NCBI RefSeq assembly: GCF_001667945.1
Contig: NZ_LZJK01000154.1
Coordinates: 1-64,000, forward strand
Reading direction: 5' to 3'
DNA length: 64,000 nt
From: Mycolicibacter sinensis
Lineage (GTDB): Bacteria > Actinomycetota > Actinomycetes > Mycobacteriales > Mycobacteriaceae
Part shown: positions 18,873 to 27,647 of the stretch, piece after piece
How the letters are laid out: every line of letters starts with the position of its first letter
Numbering within the stretch: the stretch's first letter is position 1
Made by a program: the position numbers and the translations under genes
Notes under the pieces: model-generated
Told to the model about the DNA's origin: nothing
Seen by the model: only the letters and a program-made list of their open reading frames with translations
Databases searched by the model: none

Positions 18873-19697
18873 ATGCCGGAGTTGAGCCGACGGGCGGCGC
18901 TGCGCCTCGGGGCGGCGGTGGGGGCTTTCTCTTCCTGGGGAGCGGGCGAGCTGCTCAGCGCTCGGCCCGCGCGGGCCACCCCGGCGCTTCCAACGATGAC
19001 AACCGGCTCATTCCCGTCTGCGGCGCGCGGCGGCATCACCACCAACTGGGCGATCGCCCGTCCACCGGGACAGACCGAGCCACTGCGTCCGCTGATCGCG
19101 TTGCACGGCAAAGGCAGCGACGCCGCGACGGTGATGGCCGGCGGCGTGGAGCAGGGACTGGCCGAGGCGGTCGCGGCCGGGCTGCCGCCGTTCGCGGTGG
19201 TGGCCGTCGACGGCGGCGGCAGCTACTGGCACCGGCGCGCCACCGGGGAGGACTCCGGCGCGATGGTGACCGACGAGTTGCTGCCGCTGCTGGCCGACCA
19301 GGGCCTGGACACGTCCCGGGTAGCGTTCATCGGCTGGTCGATGGGCGGATATGGCGCACTGCTGCTCGGGGGCCGCCTCGGTGCACGCCGGACGGCGGCG
19401 ATCTGCGCAGTAAGCCCGGCACTGTGGCTGTCGCCCGGCGCCACCGCACCCGGGGCGTTCGACGGCGCGACGGACTTCGCAGCTAACTCGGTCTTCGGGA
19501 TGCCGGCTCACGCGTCGATCCCGATCCGGGTGGACTGTGGAACCTCTGATCCGTTCTCGTCGGCGACCCAGGCCTTCATCGATCAGCTGCCCCATCCTCC
19601 GGCAGGCGGGTTCTCCCCCGGCGGCCACGATGGGTCGTTCTGGAGTGCCCAACTTCCGGCCGAGTTGACCTGGATCGCCCCACTCCTGGCGGCCTGA
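18873..19697 (+). CDS. Tat-exported alpha/beta-hydrolase esterase
   Basis: From ATG 18873 the protein begins MPELSRRAALRLG, a twin-arginine signal (SRRAAL) with a cut near ARA around residue 35. The mature part is an esterase of the alpha/beta-hydrolase fold: the nucleophile Ser is in GWSMGG, and the last His is in GGHDGSFW near the C-terminus. It matches the M. tuberculosis Rv0774c position. Two ATGs at 18861 and 18864 are alternatives that keep the signal. The substrate is unknown, with acyl esters likely. Confidence 0.85.
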   Translation: MPELSRRAALRLGAAVGAFSSWGAGELLSARPARATPALPTMTTGSFPSAARGGITTNWAIARPPGQTEPLRPLIALHGKGSDAATVMAGGVEQGLAEAVAAGLPPFAVVAVDGGGSYWHRRATGEDSGAMVTDELLPLLADQGLDTSRVAFIGWSMGGYGALLLGGRLGARRTAAICAVSPALWLSPGATAPGAFDGATDFAANSVFGMPAHASIPIRVDCGTSDPFSSATQAFIDQLPHPPAGGFSPGGHDGSFWSAQLPAELTWIAPLLAA

Positions 19698-19961
19698 GCC
19701 CCGAGTCCACCTGAATTGGGCATTTCTCAGGTTACGGAGTCAAGAACGCCTGTCGGGGTTCCGTAATCCAGTCGAACCGTCCCGTGAATTCGCCAATCAG
19801 TCCGCAATTCCGCCGCATTTTCCGGTCTTTTGGAGTCATTTGGCCGGTTTACTGGTGGCAAATCCCTTGTGTGACGAAGAACACTCGGCGTAAATTCGCA
19901 AGCGTACTCATAAGTAACTCACCTGTTTCTGGGCCCGGCACGAACAGATTGGAAGACTGTG
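19698..19961. other. Intergenic stretch before the repeat-protein pair
   Basis: This 264-bp gap is more AT-rich than its surroundings. It has two weak inverted repeats after the esterase gene (ACCTGA 19709-19714 with 19727-19732; TTACGGA 19732-19738 with 19760-19766), which could end esterase transcription. The last 20 bp carry a GGAAG ribosome site. No open frame here looks coding. Confidence 0.5.
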
Positions 19962-21755
19962 ATGACGAATCGACGGATGCAGGCGGTCGCTGTTGCCGCC
20001 ACCGCGGGTGGCGGACTCCTGACTGCAGCATTCCTGCAAGCCGCAGTCGCTACCGCCGCGCCCGGTGCGGACGCCTTCACCATCGACGGCACCACCTTCG
20101 ACCCCTTCACCACCGACAGCACCGGCACCCAGACCGAGGGCTTCGACCTGGTGGGACCACTCAACCTGGCTCCGCCGCTGCTGGGGCTCGGTGGCGGCAA
20201 GGCTCTCGGCATCCTGAACCTCGCCCCGCAGAGCTTCGATCTCTACAACGGAACCACGTCGCTCGGCACCGTCGACACCAACGAGACCGTCTCGACCCTG
20301 CTTGGCCTGCACAACACCGCGTTCACCGTGCTGAGCAGCACCGCCGCCGACGGCGTCGACGCCTCGCAGCTACCGGTGGAGGGAACGGTCTACGACGTGC
20401 TCAACCTGGGCGGCGGCTTCTACAACGTCTACGTCGCGACCCCCGGCGAGCACGGAACCGTCACCGACACGCTGGTGACCCCGTTCGGCAACACCGATCT
20501 GAGCGCGCTGTTCGCCGGCATGAACGCCGCCAACCCGCTGCAGCCCGGCGACGCCTTCGCCGCGCTGCAGGCCGGCGACAGCAGCATCGGCGACGACGCC
20601 TTCACTATCGGCGGCTTCACCTTCAACCCGTTCAGCACCGGGACCGACGGCACCGTGACCGACGGTTTCACCCCGGTGGACTCCCTCGCCAGCATCCCGC
20701 CGCTGTTGAACCTCGGCGGCGGCCAATTGACCCTCAGTACGTCGTTCCCCGAGGCCCAGCCGCAAGCCTTCGCTCCCCAAGACTTCGAGGTCTACAGCGG
20801 CACCGGATCGGAGGCCACCGAGCTCGGCAGCGTCAAGACGGCGGTGGACGTGACGAACCTGTTGGGCATGACCAACACGCAGTTCATCGTCCAGGGTGTC
20901 ACCGCGGCCGACGGGGTGGACGCCGAAAAGCTGCCGGTGCTGGGATCGGTCTACGACGCGTTCAACCTCGGCAACGGCTGGGCCAACGTCTACACCGCCA
21001 CCCCGGACGTCGTCGCCGAAGACGGCACCGTCACGCACGGCACCGTTCACGACACCCTGGTGACCCCGTTCGGCAACATCGACCTGAGTTCGCTGTTCGG
21101 CGGCTTCAACGCCGCCAACCCGCTCGACCCGGGCGACGCCTTCACCGGCCTGCATGTGGCCGACAGCAGCCTGGGCGACGACGCCTTCAGCCTGGGAGGC
21201 TACGTCTTCGACCCGTTCACCGGGTCGGGTGACACCATGACCGAGGGCTTCCACGTCATCCCGGCGCTGCTCGGCGCCGCGCCGCTGCTGAGCCTCGGCG
21301 GCGCCACCGTCGGTCTCGGTGACTCCACGCCGATCAACTTTGCGCCGCAAGACTTCACCATCTACGGCGGGACCGACGACGCCGACCTCGGAACCATCAG
21401 GGCCAGCGTGAACGTCTCGAATCTGGTGGGGTTTGCCAACACCGAGTTCACCGTCCAAAGCATCACGGCCGCAGGCGGTGTGGAGGACGCGTTGCTGCCG
21501 GCGAAGGGAACGGTCTACGACGTCCTCAACTTCGGCGGCGGTTGGCAGAACATCTACATCGCCACCCCCGGCGAAGACGGCACCATCACCGACACCCTGG
21601 TCACCCCGTTCGGCAACGTCGACCTGAGTTCGCTGTTCGACATGTTCAACGCAGCCAACCCGCTCGACCCGGGCGACGCCTTCACCGGTCTCGACGAGGC
21701 AATGTCAACGGCCGCAGGCAGTTTCGACCTCTTCGACCCGAGCAGCTGGTTCTGA
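19962..21755 (+). CDS. Exported protein with three long internal repeats (paralogue 1)
   Basis: The protein is 597 residues from ATG 19962 (GTG one codon earlier is possible), with GGAAG 6 bp upstream. Residues 1-33 are a Sec signal peptide (TNRRMQ, then a hydrophobic core, ATAA). The rest is three modules of about 175-195 residues starting at residues 37, 212 and 407. Each begins DAF(T/S)(I/L)GG or DAFTIDG and later carries VYDxxNxGxGWxN(V/I)Y and DTLVTPFGN, then NAANPL(D/Q)PGDAF. It ends FDLFDPSSWF, a terminal motif also in the next gene. Cysteines are absent. I do not recognise the family. A cell-wall or secreted role is inferred from the signal peptide. Confidence 0.85.
   Translation: MTNRRMQAVAVAATAGGGLLTAAFLQAAVATAAPGADAFTIDGTTFDPFTTDSTGTQTEGFDLVGPLNLAPPLLGLGGGKALGILNLAPQSFDLYNGTTSLGTVDTNETVSTLLGLHNTAFTVLSSTAADGVDASQLPVEGTVYDVLNLGGGFYNVYVATPGEHGTVTDTLVTPFGNTDLSALFAGMNAANPLQPGDAFAALQAGDSSIGDDAFTIGGFTFNPFSTGTDGTVTDGFTPVDSLASIPPLLNLGGGQLTLSTSFPEAQPQAFAPQDFEVYSGTGSEATELGSVKTAVDVTNLLGMTNTQFIVQGVTAADGVDAEKLPVLGSVYDAFNLGNGWANVYTATPDVVAEDGTVTHGTVHDTLVTPFGNIDLSSLFGGFNAANPLDPGDAFTGLHVADSSLGDDAFSLGGYVFDPFTGSGDTMTEGFHVIPALLGAAPLLSLGGATVGLGDSTPINFAPQDFTIYGGTDDADLGTIRASVNVSNLVGFANTEFTVQSITAAGGVEDALLPAKGTVYDVLNFGGGWQNIYIATPGEDGTITDTLVTPFGNVDLSSLFDMFNAANPLDPGDAFTGLDEAMSTAAGSFDLFDPSSWF
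20070..21698 (+). repeat. Three tandem coding repeats in paralogue 1
   Basis: Units start at about 20070, 20595 and 21180. The DNA is also similar between units in the stretch coding for DTLVTPFGN (for example near 20467, 21053 and 21593), which suggests internal duplication rather than convergence. Confidence 0.8.
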
Positions 21756-21793
21756 CGTTCGGTCCCCGCTAACAGATTGAAAGGTATGTGTCG

Positions 21794-23758
21794 ATGAATC
21801 GACGTGTCCAAGCGGCCGCCGTTGCCGCCACAGCCGGTGGCGGGCTGCTGACCGCAGCGTTTCTGCACGCGGCGGTCGCGGTCGCTGACAGCGGATCCAA
21901 CGCCGGCTTCACCATCGGCGATATCAGCTTCACCGACCCGGTGGCGATCGACGCGCTGACCGGCACGCAGACCGACGGGTATGAAGCCCTCACCCCGATG
22001 TTCGCCAACGCCCCGCTGCTCTCGCTCGGCAGCGACAGCCTGCTGGGTCTCTTCAGCCTCGGGTCGCAGCAGTTCACCATCGAGGACAGCAGCGGTGAAA
22101 CGCTCGGCACCTTGCTGACCTCGACCAACGTTCAGAATCTCCTGGGCATCGTCACCGCGCAGTTCACCGTCACCAGCAGCACTGCGGCCGACGGCCTGAC
22201 CGCCGCTCAAGCCGCCGAGCTGCCCACCGACGGCACGGTGTACAGCATCACCAACTTCGGCGGCGGATTCGCGAACGTCTACGTGGCCGTGCCCAACGCC
22301 GACGGCACGGCCGCGTCCAGCATCACCAACACGTTCGTGACTCCGTTCGGCAACTTCGACCTACCGACCCCCTATGACGCCATCGCACCGCTGGACCCGG
22401 GCGCCCCCCTGGAGGCCCTCGGCAACACGTCGGGCGTCAGCGGGCTCAGCGACAACGCGTTCACCATCGGCGGCACCACCTTCGACCCGGGCGGCGACGG
22501 CATCGACCTCCCGACACGGCTGTCCTTGTCCAGCTTTGCGCCGCTGCTGAGTTTGCAAGCCAGCGCCATCAATATCTCCGGTGGCGGCCTGGAAGGTACC
22601 CAAGCGGATCAGGAATTCACGGTGTACGCCAACGGCGCCGACGCCGGCACCATCCACAGCTTTCTCTGGTACTCCGACGTGCTGGGGATCGACAGCACAC
22701 AGTTCACCGTCGGCGCCATCGCCCCGGCCAGCTCCGCACTCGAAAGCGCCCTGGCCGCCAACCTCGACTTCAGCGGTGCCGATTTCACCGCAGAAGACCT
22801 GGCGAATGCCTTAGCCGCCAACAGCGCGGTCCTGCACTACGGCACCGGCGAGATCACCAGCAATGACGTTCTCGTCTCTCTTCTGCCCAGCGACCTCAAC
22901 CTCGCCGGCAGCGGCATCACCAACGATGAAATCGCCAGCGTGCTCAACAACATCAGCCTTGCCGACCTGCCCACCGTCGGGACGGTCTACAGCGTCACCG
23001 ACCTCGGCGGTGGCTTCGCCAACGTCTACGAAGCCGCCCCGGGAACCGACGGCGCGCCGGCCACCATCACCGACACCTTGGTCACCCCGTTCGGCAACCT
23101 CAATATTCCGACGACCTTTGACGCGACCGCACCGCTGGATCCGGCTGCGCCGCTGGGGGCACTCGCCGCGACGTCTGACAGCGCCGCCCTGAGCGACAAC
23201 GCGTTCACCATCGGCGGCACCACCTTCGACCCGGGCGCCGACGGGTTCAGCACCGATGCCAGCTATCCGCTGTTCGGTATCGCACCGCTGCTGCAGATTG
23301 CCGGCGTCAACGCACTGGGGGCATTCCTGCCTACCCAGGACGGCATCTCGGTGTACGACGACAGCGGTGCCGCCCTGGGCACGGTCAGTTTCGGCGAGAA
23401 CATGTCGAACATTCTTGGGATCGAGACCACTCAGTTCACCGTCACCTCGGTCGACGCCGCCTCCGGTCTGAGCGACGCGCAGCTTGCCGACCTGCCGACG
23501 CTGGGCACGGTCTACAGCGTCACCGACCTCTGGGGCTTCACCAACGTCTACGAGGCCATCCCGAACGCCGACGGCACGGGCGCAGCGAGCATCACCGACA
23601 CGTTGATCACGCCGTTCGGCAACATCGACCTGTCGAGCATGTTCAGCATGTTCGATGCCGTCGCACCGCTTGACGCGGGCGATGCGGTGTCGGGCATCGA
23701 CGTCGCCGGCGCCGCCGCGGCCAGCTTCGACCTCTTCGACCCGGGCACCTGGTTCTGA
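21794..23758 (+). CDS. Exported protein with three long internal repeats (paralogue 2)
   Basis: The protein is 654 residues from ATG 21794; GTG 21788 is an alternative. AAAGG lies 9 bp upstream of the ATG. The signal peptide (NRRVQAAAV start, cut near residue 32) is nearly the same as in the upstream paralogue. Modules begin at residues 37, 221 and 469 (FTIGGTTFDPG in the last two). Each carries GTVYS(I/V)T, N-V-Y and a PFGN motif. The second module has an extra Ala/Asp-rich insert of about 70 residues (about 311-385). The C-terminus FDLFDPGTWF matches the paralogue. The gene lies 38 bp after paralogue 1. Function unknown. Confidence 0.85.
   Translation: MNRRVQAAAVAATAGGGLLTAAFLHAAVAVADSGSNAGFTIGDISFTDPVAIDALTGTQTDGYEALTPMFANAPLLSLGSDSLLGLFSLGSQQFTIEDSSGETLGTLLTSTNVQNLLGIVTAQFTVTSSTAADGLTAAQAAELPTDGTVYSITNFGGGFANVYVAVPNADGTAASSITNTFVTPFGNFDLPTPYDAIAPLDPGAPLEALGNTSGVSGLSDNAFTIGGTTFDPGGDGIDLPTRLSLSSFAPLLSLQASAINISGGGLEGTQADQEFTVYANGADAGTIHSFLWYSDVLGIDSTQFTVGAIAPASSALESALAANLDFSGADFTAEDLANALAANSAVLHYGTGEITSNDVLVSLLPSDLNLAGSGITNDEIASVLNNISLADLPTVGTVYSVTDLGGGFANVYEAAPGTDGAPATITDTLVTPFGNLNIPTTFDATAPLDPAAPLGALAATSDSAALSDNAFTIGGTTFDPGADGFSTDASYPLFGIAPLLQIAGVNALGAFLPTQDGISVYDDSGAALGTVSFGENMSNILGIETTQFTVTSVDAASGLSDAQLADLPTLGTVYSVTDLWGFTNVYEAIPNADGTGAASITDTLITPFGNIDLSSMFSMFDAVAPLDAGDAVSGIDVAGAAAASFDLFDPGTWF
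21902..23698 (+). repeat. Three coding repeats in paralogue 2
   Basis: Units start at about 21902, 22454 and 23198. The second is longer because of an internal insert. Units 2 and 3 share an identical eleven-residue opening (FTIGGTTFDPG), so they look like the most recent duplication. Confidence 0.75.
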
Positions 23759-23776
23759 CCGGGACGCCCGGGGCGG

Positions 23777-24370
23777 TTACTGGCAGAGCTTGCCCAGTTC
23801 CGCGATCCGCGCGTCGAGATCGCGCCCCAGCTGCTCCCGATCCGAATTAGGTTGCCCGACAAGGTAACTGAGGTTCAGGTGCTCAAGTTCGCTGGCCATC
23901 GCGCGGGCAGCGTTCACGACCTCGTGCGGAGCGGCCGGGTTGGCTTCCAGCCGGCCCCGCAGGTATGCGGCACCCGCAGTCAGCGACAACCGCGCGTTGG
24001 CGGCCACCGCGAGTTGGGCAACCGGGTTCTGGGGGTCCGGGTTCTTCAGGTGCATATTGTTGGCCACCGCCTGACGCGCGAGGACTGCTGCGGCGCACAC
24101 GTCCTTTGTCGCCTCGTGGGCATGCTGGCCGGACTTGGCCGACGTTCCGGTTCCCGGGTGCCACCAGGTGGCCACCGCCGCACCGCCGAGGGCCCCGGCG
24201 ACCAGCGCCACCGCCGCCGCCGTCGCCAACGGCCGCCAGCCCGATCTCACCGGCGCCTTGTCCGATGGTCTTTTCGCTTTGCCCGCCGGGCTTTTCGCAA
24301 CTTCCGCGTGGTCGGTCGAGGTTTCCTGGGGGGCCGACTCCACGGAGTCCGGCTGGCTTTCGTCAGACAT
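23777..24370 (-). CDS. Membrane-anchored hypothetical protein
   Basis: The protein is 197 residues from ATG 24370. Residues 1-45 are acidic to polar with Lys/Pro content and likely cytoplasmic. One membrane segment follows (LATAAAVALVAGALGGAAVA). The outer part of about 120 residues is helical, with two cysteines (KDVCAAAV and the penultimate Cys) that could pair. No known domain was recognised. It is convergent with the repeat-protein pair, ending 18 bp from it, and lies 54 bp downstream of purD on the same strand. Confidence 0.75.
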   Translation of the reverse strand: MSDESQPDSVESAPQETSTDHAEVAKSPAGKAKRPSDKAPVRSGWRPLATAAAVALVAGALGGAAVATWWHPGTGTSAKSGQHAHEATKDVCAAAVLARQAVANNMHLKNPDPQNPVAQLAVAANARLSLTAGAAYLRGRLEANPAAPHEVVNAARAMASELEHLNLSYLVGQPNSDREQLGRDLDARIAELGKLCQ

Positions 24371-24424
24371 ACTGAGCAATCCTACCGTCGGCGTGGCCGT
24401 CACGGCCGGGGTCGGTGTGGCCGG

Positions 24425-25693
24425 TTAGATCCGAATCTTGCCTTCGGCGGCGGCCAATCCGATATCGGTGCGGAAGTGGCTTCCTGGCAAGCGAATCGAG
24501 CCGAGCGTCCGGTAGGCGGCCGCGCGAGCCGCGGCCAGGTCGTCGCCGGTGCCCACCACCGACAGCACCCGGCCGCCGGAGGACACCACCGCCCCGTCGT
24601 CGCGGTGGGTGGTCCCGGCGTGCAACACGTCGTCGCCGTCGGCGCCCACGATCACGTCGCCGACCCGAGGCCGGCCCGGATAGTTCTCGGCGGCCAGCAC
24701 GACGGTGACCGCCGCGCCGTCTCGCCAGCGCAGCGCACCGAATTCACCGAGTCCGCCGGTGGCCGCGGCGTACAGCAACTGCCCCAGCGGCGACTCCAAC
24801 AGGGCCAGCACCGCCTGGGTCTCCGGGTCGCCGAAGCGACAGTTGAATTCCACCACCGCCGGCCCGGTCGACGTCATCGCCAGACCGGCGTACAGCAGCC
24901 CGGCGAACCGGCTGCCCCGGCGCACCAGTTCGGCCGCGACCGGCTTGACGATGTCGGCGACGATGCCCGCCGCGGCCTCCCGGGACAGCCACGGCAGCGG
25001 GGCATAGGCCCCCATACCGCCGGTGTTGGGGCCGCTGTCGCCGTCGCCGACGCGTTTGAAGTCCTGTGCCGGCAACAACGGCACCACGGTCTCGCCGTCG
25101 ACAACGCAGAACAGCGAGAGTTCGGGCCCATCGAGAAATGATTCCAGCAGCACCGGGTGCCCGGCATCGAGCAGCCCGGCAGCGTGGGCGCGTGCCGCAG
25201 CCCGATCGGGAGTCACCACCACGCCCTTGCCGGCGGCCAGCCCGTCGTCCTTGACCACCCAGGCCGCCTCGCCGGCGTCCGGGCCGAACCGGCTCAGCGC
25301 GGCATCCAGGTCGGCGGGGTTGTCGACGATCTCCGAGCGGGCAGTGCGCACGCCCGCTGCGGCCATCACGTCCTTGGCGAACGCCTTGGAGCCTTCGATG
25401 CGGGCGGCGTCTTTCGACGGCCCGAAACAGGCGATGCCGGCGGCACGTACCGCGTCGGCGACGCCCAGCACCAGCGGCACTTCCGGCCCGATCACCACCA
25501 GGTCGGCCTCGACCTCGCGGGCCAGGGCGGTGACCGCCGGACCGGAGGTGATGTCGACGTCACGCTGCTCGGCCACCGCCGCGGTGCCGGCGTTGCCGGG
25601 GGCGATCACCAGGTGGTCGACCTTCGGATCATTGCGAAGGGCCCGCAGCAAGGCGTGCTCGCGCGCACCGGAACCGATCACCAGAACGCGCAC
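24425..25693 (-). CDS. purD: Phosphoribosylamine-glycine ligase PurD
   Basis: PurD joins glycine to phosphoribosylamine with ATP, the second step of purine synthesis. The protein is 422 residues from GTG 25693, with GAGGAG upstream. It starts [15 protein letters not shown], the usual N-terminal loop. The ATP-grasp core has DGLAAGKGV and the signature [10 protein letters not shown], plus FNCRFGDPE for metal binding. Cytoplasmic. The upstream neighbour is a small HTH/HepT-like remnant 12 bp away. Confidence 0.97.
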   Translation of the reverse strand: MRVLVIGSGAREHALLRALRNDPKVDHLVIAPGNAGTAAVAEQRDVDITSGPAVTALAREVEADLVVIGPEVPLVLGVADAVRAAGIACFGPSKDAARIEGSKAFAKDVMAAAGVRTARSEIVDNPADLDAALSRFGPDAGEAAWVVKDDGLAAGKGVVVTPDRAAARAHAAGLLDAGHPVLLESFLDGPELSLFCVVDGETVVPLLPAQDFKRVGDGDSGPNTGGMGAYAPLPWLSREAAAGIVADIVKPVAAELVRRGSRFAGLLYAGLAMTSTGPAVVEFNCRFGDPETQAVLALLESPLGQLLYAAATGGLGEFGALRWRDGAAVTVVLAAENYPGRPRVGDVIVGADGDDVLHAGTTHRDDGAVVSSGGRVLSVVGTGDDLAAARAAAYRTLGSIRLPGSHFRTDIGLAAAEGKIRI

Positions 25694-25705
25694 AGGCTCC
25701 GCTCC

Positions 25706-25972
25706 TCACTCGTCATCTTCGCCGCTGACCACGGAGCCTAGTTCAGGCGCATCACCGTCGAGGATGCGGCGGACCTGGTCGGCTTCGGCAGGTAGCCGGT
25801 GCACCAGCGCGTTCCAGATGATCTCGTAGTCGATTTGCTCGTACCGGTGGGCGATATTGCGGGTGTACGCTGCGATGTTGGGTTGCGCGACGCCGGAGCG
25901 CAGCGCTAACTCGTCCTGGGTCAGTCCCGCCGCAGGGCCTATGTCTCGCACCTCGGCCGTGTCGTCCGTCAT
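25706..25972 (-). pseudogene. Fusion remnant: XRE-type HTH joined to a HepT (DUF86) C-terminus
   Basis: The frame codes for 88 residues. Residues 12-36 read like an XRE helix-turn-helix (LTQDELALRSGVAQPNIAAY). The chain then switches at about residue 37 to what looks like the end of a HepT toxin: RNIAHRYEQID, then IIWNALVHRLP. HepT normally has R-X4-6-H-X-Y, while here R38, H42 and Y44 are spaced R-X3-H-X-Y. In actinobacteria an HTH is often fused to the MNT antitoxin that precedes HepT. A deletion joining the two genes would give this product. It may still bind DNA, so 'remnant' is an inference. An inverted repeat covers its start codon. Confidence 0.65.
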
Positions 25973-25985
25973 ATCGTTTGATATG
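25970..25985. promoter_or_regulatory. Palindrome over the start of the HTH/HepT remnant
   Basis: CATATC and GATATG flank GTTT. The left arm contains the start codon on the minus strand. This is a plausible operator for the encoded HTH, as in self-repressing antitoxin operons. Confidence 0.45.
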
Positions 25986-25991
25986 TGTCGG

Positions 25992-26882
25992 CTACTGGTC
26001 TTTCCGCTTACCCGCCACCATGGCGTGCAGGTCGGTGATGGACCACGGCGAAGAGCCGTGGTGATCGCGGTAGCCCAGCACCGCGGGAACGGGACGGTCG
26101 AATCGGCCGACGAAGCCCCCGGAGGCCAGGAACACCGATCCGGTCACGCCGGCTGCCAGGTCACTGGCCAGGTAGGCATACAGCGGGGCCACATAGCCGG
26201 CCGGCGCCGGGTCCAGCGACGCGGCCATGGTGAACTCGTCCAGCAGGCCCCGGGCGTGCAGGTCGCGGATGTGTTGTTCGTAGTCGGCGCCGGTCGACAG
26301 TCGGGTCTTCGCACCGGGGCAGATGACGTTGGCTCGTACGCCGTACTCGGCGAGCTCGGCCGCGATCGCCAGCGTCAACGCGTTGATCGCCCCTTTGCCG
26401 GCCGGGTATCCGGTGCCGCCGTAGTCGCCCAGGAAGGCAGCCGAACCGCTGTTGACGATCGACCCGCGTCGCTGCTCAGCCATGATCGGGGCGGCGGCCC
26501 GGCAGGTGTGGAAGACCGTGCCGAGGTGAGCGTCGAGCAGTTCGGAGAATTCCGCGCCGGATATCGACAGGATCGAGGAGCCGGGGGGTTCGGCGACCCC
26601 GGCGCAATTGATGAGAACGTCGACGCTGCCGTACTCGTCGCGGCAGGCCGCCATGAGCGCCGCGGCGGTCGCCTCGTCGCCGGCGGCGCCGGCCACGCCG
26701 ATGGCTCGTCCGCCCGAGCCGGTGATCGCCTCGACGGCGCTGTCCACCGCAGCCGGGTCCCGCCCGTTGACCACCACTCCGGCGCCGCACGCCGCCAGAG
26801 CTTCGGCGACAGCCCGGCCGATGCCCCGACTGCCCCCGACCACGACGGCTCCCCTTGCGGCGAGCAAGGTTTCGTCGGTCAC
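25992..26882 (-). CDS. Short-chain dehydrogenase/reductase
   Basis: The protein is 296 residues from GTG 26882. The NAD(P) motif is GGSRGIGRA, the NAG-type motif is INCAGV, and the catalytic Ser and YxxxK are in SGSAAF and GYPAGKGA. It is longer than a classical 250-residue SDR at the C-terminus. The start overlaps the stop of the enoyl-CoA hydratase by 4 bp (GTGA), so it is coupled to it. Pairing with a hydratase suggests 3-hydroxyacyl-CoA or steroid side-chain chemistry, which is inferred. Confidence 0.9.
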   Translation of the reverse strand: MTDETLLAARGAVVVGGSRGIGRAVAEALAACGAGVVVNGRDPAAVDSAVEAITGSGGRAIGVAGAAGDEATAAALMAACRDEYGSVDVLINCAGVAEPPGSSILSISGAEFSELLDAHLGTVFHTCRAAAPIMAEQRRGSIVNSGSAAFLGDYGGTGYPAGKGAINALTLAIAAELAEYGVRANVICPGAKTRLSTGADYEQHIRDLHARGLLDEFTMAASLDPAPAGYVAPLYAYLASDLAAGVTGSVFLASGGFVGRFDRPVPAVLGYRDHHGSSPWSITDLHAMVAGKRKDQ

Positions 26883-27631
26883 GGCGTCGAGGTGAAGGCC
26901 GCCAGCGCTTCGGCGTTGGCGCCGGCGCCCATGAGCTCGGCGAAGAAGGCGTTCTCCCGCTCGCGGGCGGCCGCCACGTCGGGAAGCGTCGGTGCGGTGA
27001 TGGCCTGTTTGACCGCCATCAGGCTGGCCAGCGGGCGCGCCGCGAGGATCTCGGCGTGCCGCAGCGCCTGCGGCATCAGGTCTTCAGGCTCGCAGACCTT
27101 CCAGACCAGTCCCATCTCGAGGGCCTGCTGGGCGGTGATCCACTCCGAGGACATCAGCAGCCATGCGGCGTTCTGGCGACCCACCAATTGCGGCAGCAGA
27201 TACGACGACGCCGCCTCGGGCGCGACACCGAGGCTGGTGAACGGGCACATCAGCCGCGCGGTCGCGGACATGAATGCCAAGTCGGCGTATCCGAGAATCG
27301 TGGCGCCGATCCCGATGCCGAGTCCGTTGACCGCACAGATCAACGGTTTGGGGAACGCGGCGAGCGCGTCGATCAGCCCCAGGAAGCCGTGTCGGCCCGG
27401 GGTGAAATCCGTTGCGGTGACGCGCGCCTGCATCTCCTTGAGGTCGGTGCCGGCGCTGAAGGCCCGCCCGGTGCCGGTGAGCACCACGACCGCCACCTCG
27501 GGATCCGCGGCTGCTTGCAGCAGCGCCTCGGTGGTGGCGTCGTAGAGCGCCTCGTTGAAGGCGTTGAGCGCATCGGGCCGGGCCAGCGTCAAGGTCCGCA
27601 CTCGCCCGGCGGTGGTGATCTCCAGTGTCAT
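26879..27631 (-). CDS. Enoyl-CoA hydratase/isomerase family protein
   Basis: The protein is 250 residues, typical for the crotonase fold. It shows RAFSAGTDLKEM (first oxyanion and CoA-binding loop) and NGLGIGIGAT (second oxyanion loop). The catalytic glutamate of hydratases is replaced or shifted in the loop TSLGVAPEAAS, where Glu is present as in many isomerases. It lies 16 bp after the CMD gene and is coupled to the SDR gene downstream. It acts on an unknown acyl-CoA. Confidence 0.92.
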   Translation of the reverse strand: MTLEITTAGRVRTLTLARPDALNAFNEALYDATTEALLQAAADPEVAVVVLTGTGRAFSAGTDLKEMQARVTATDFTPGRHGFLGLIDALAAFPKPLICAVNGLGIGIGATILGYADLAFMSATARLMCPFTSLGVAPEAASSYLLPQLVGRQNAAWLLMSSEWITAQQALEMGLVWKVCEPEDLMPQALRHAEILAARPLASLMAVKQAITAPTLPDVAAARERENAFFAELMGAGANAEALAAFTSTP

Positions 27632-27647
27632 GCTGCTCTGGTGCCTC

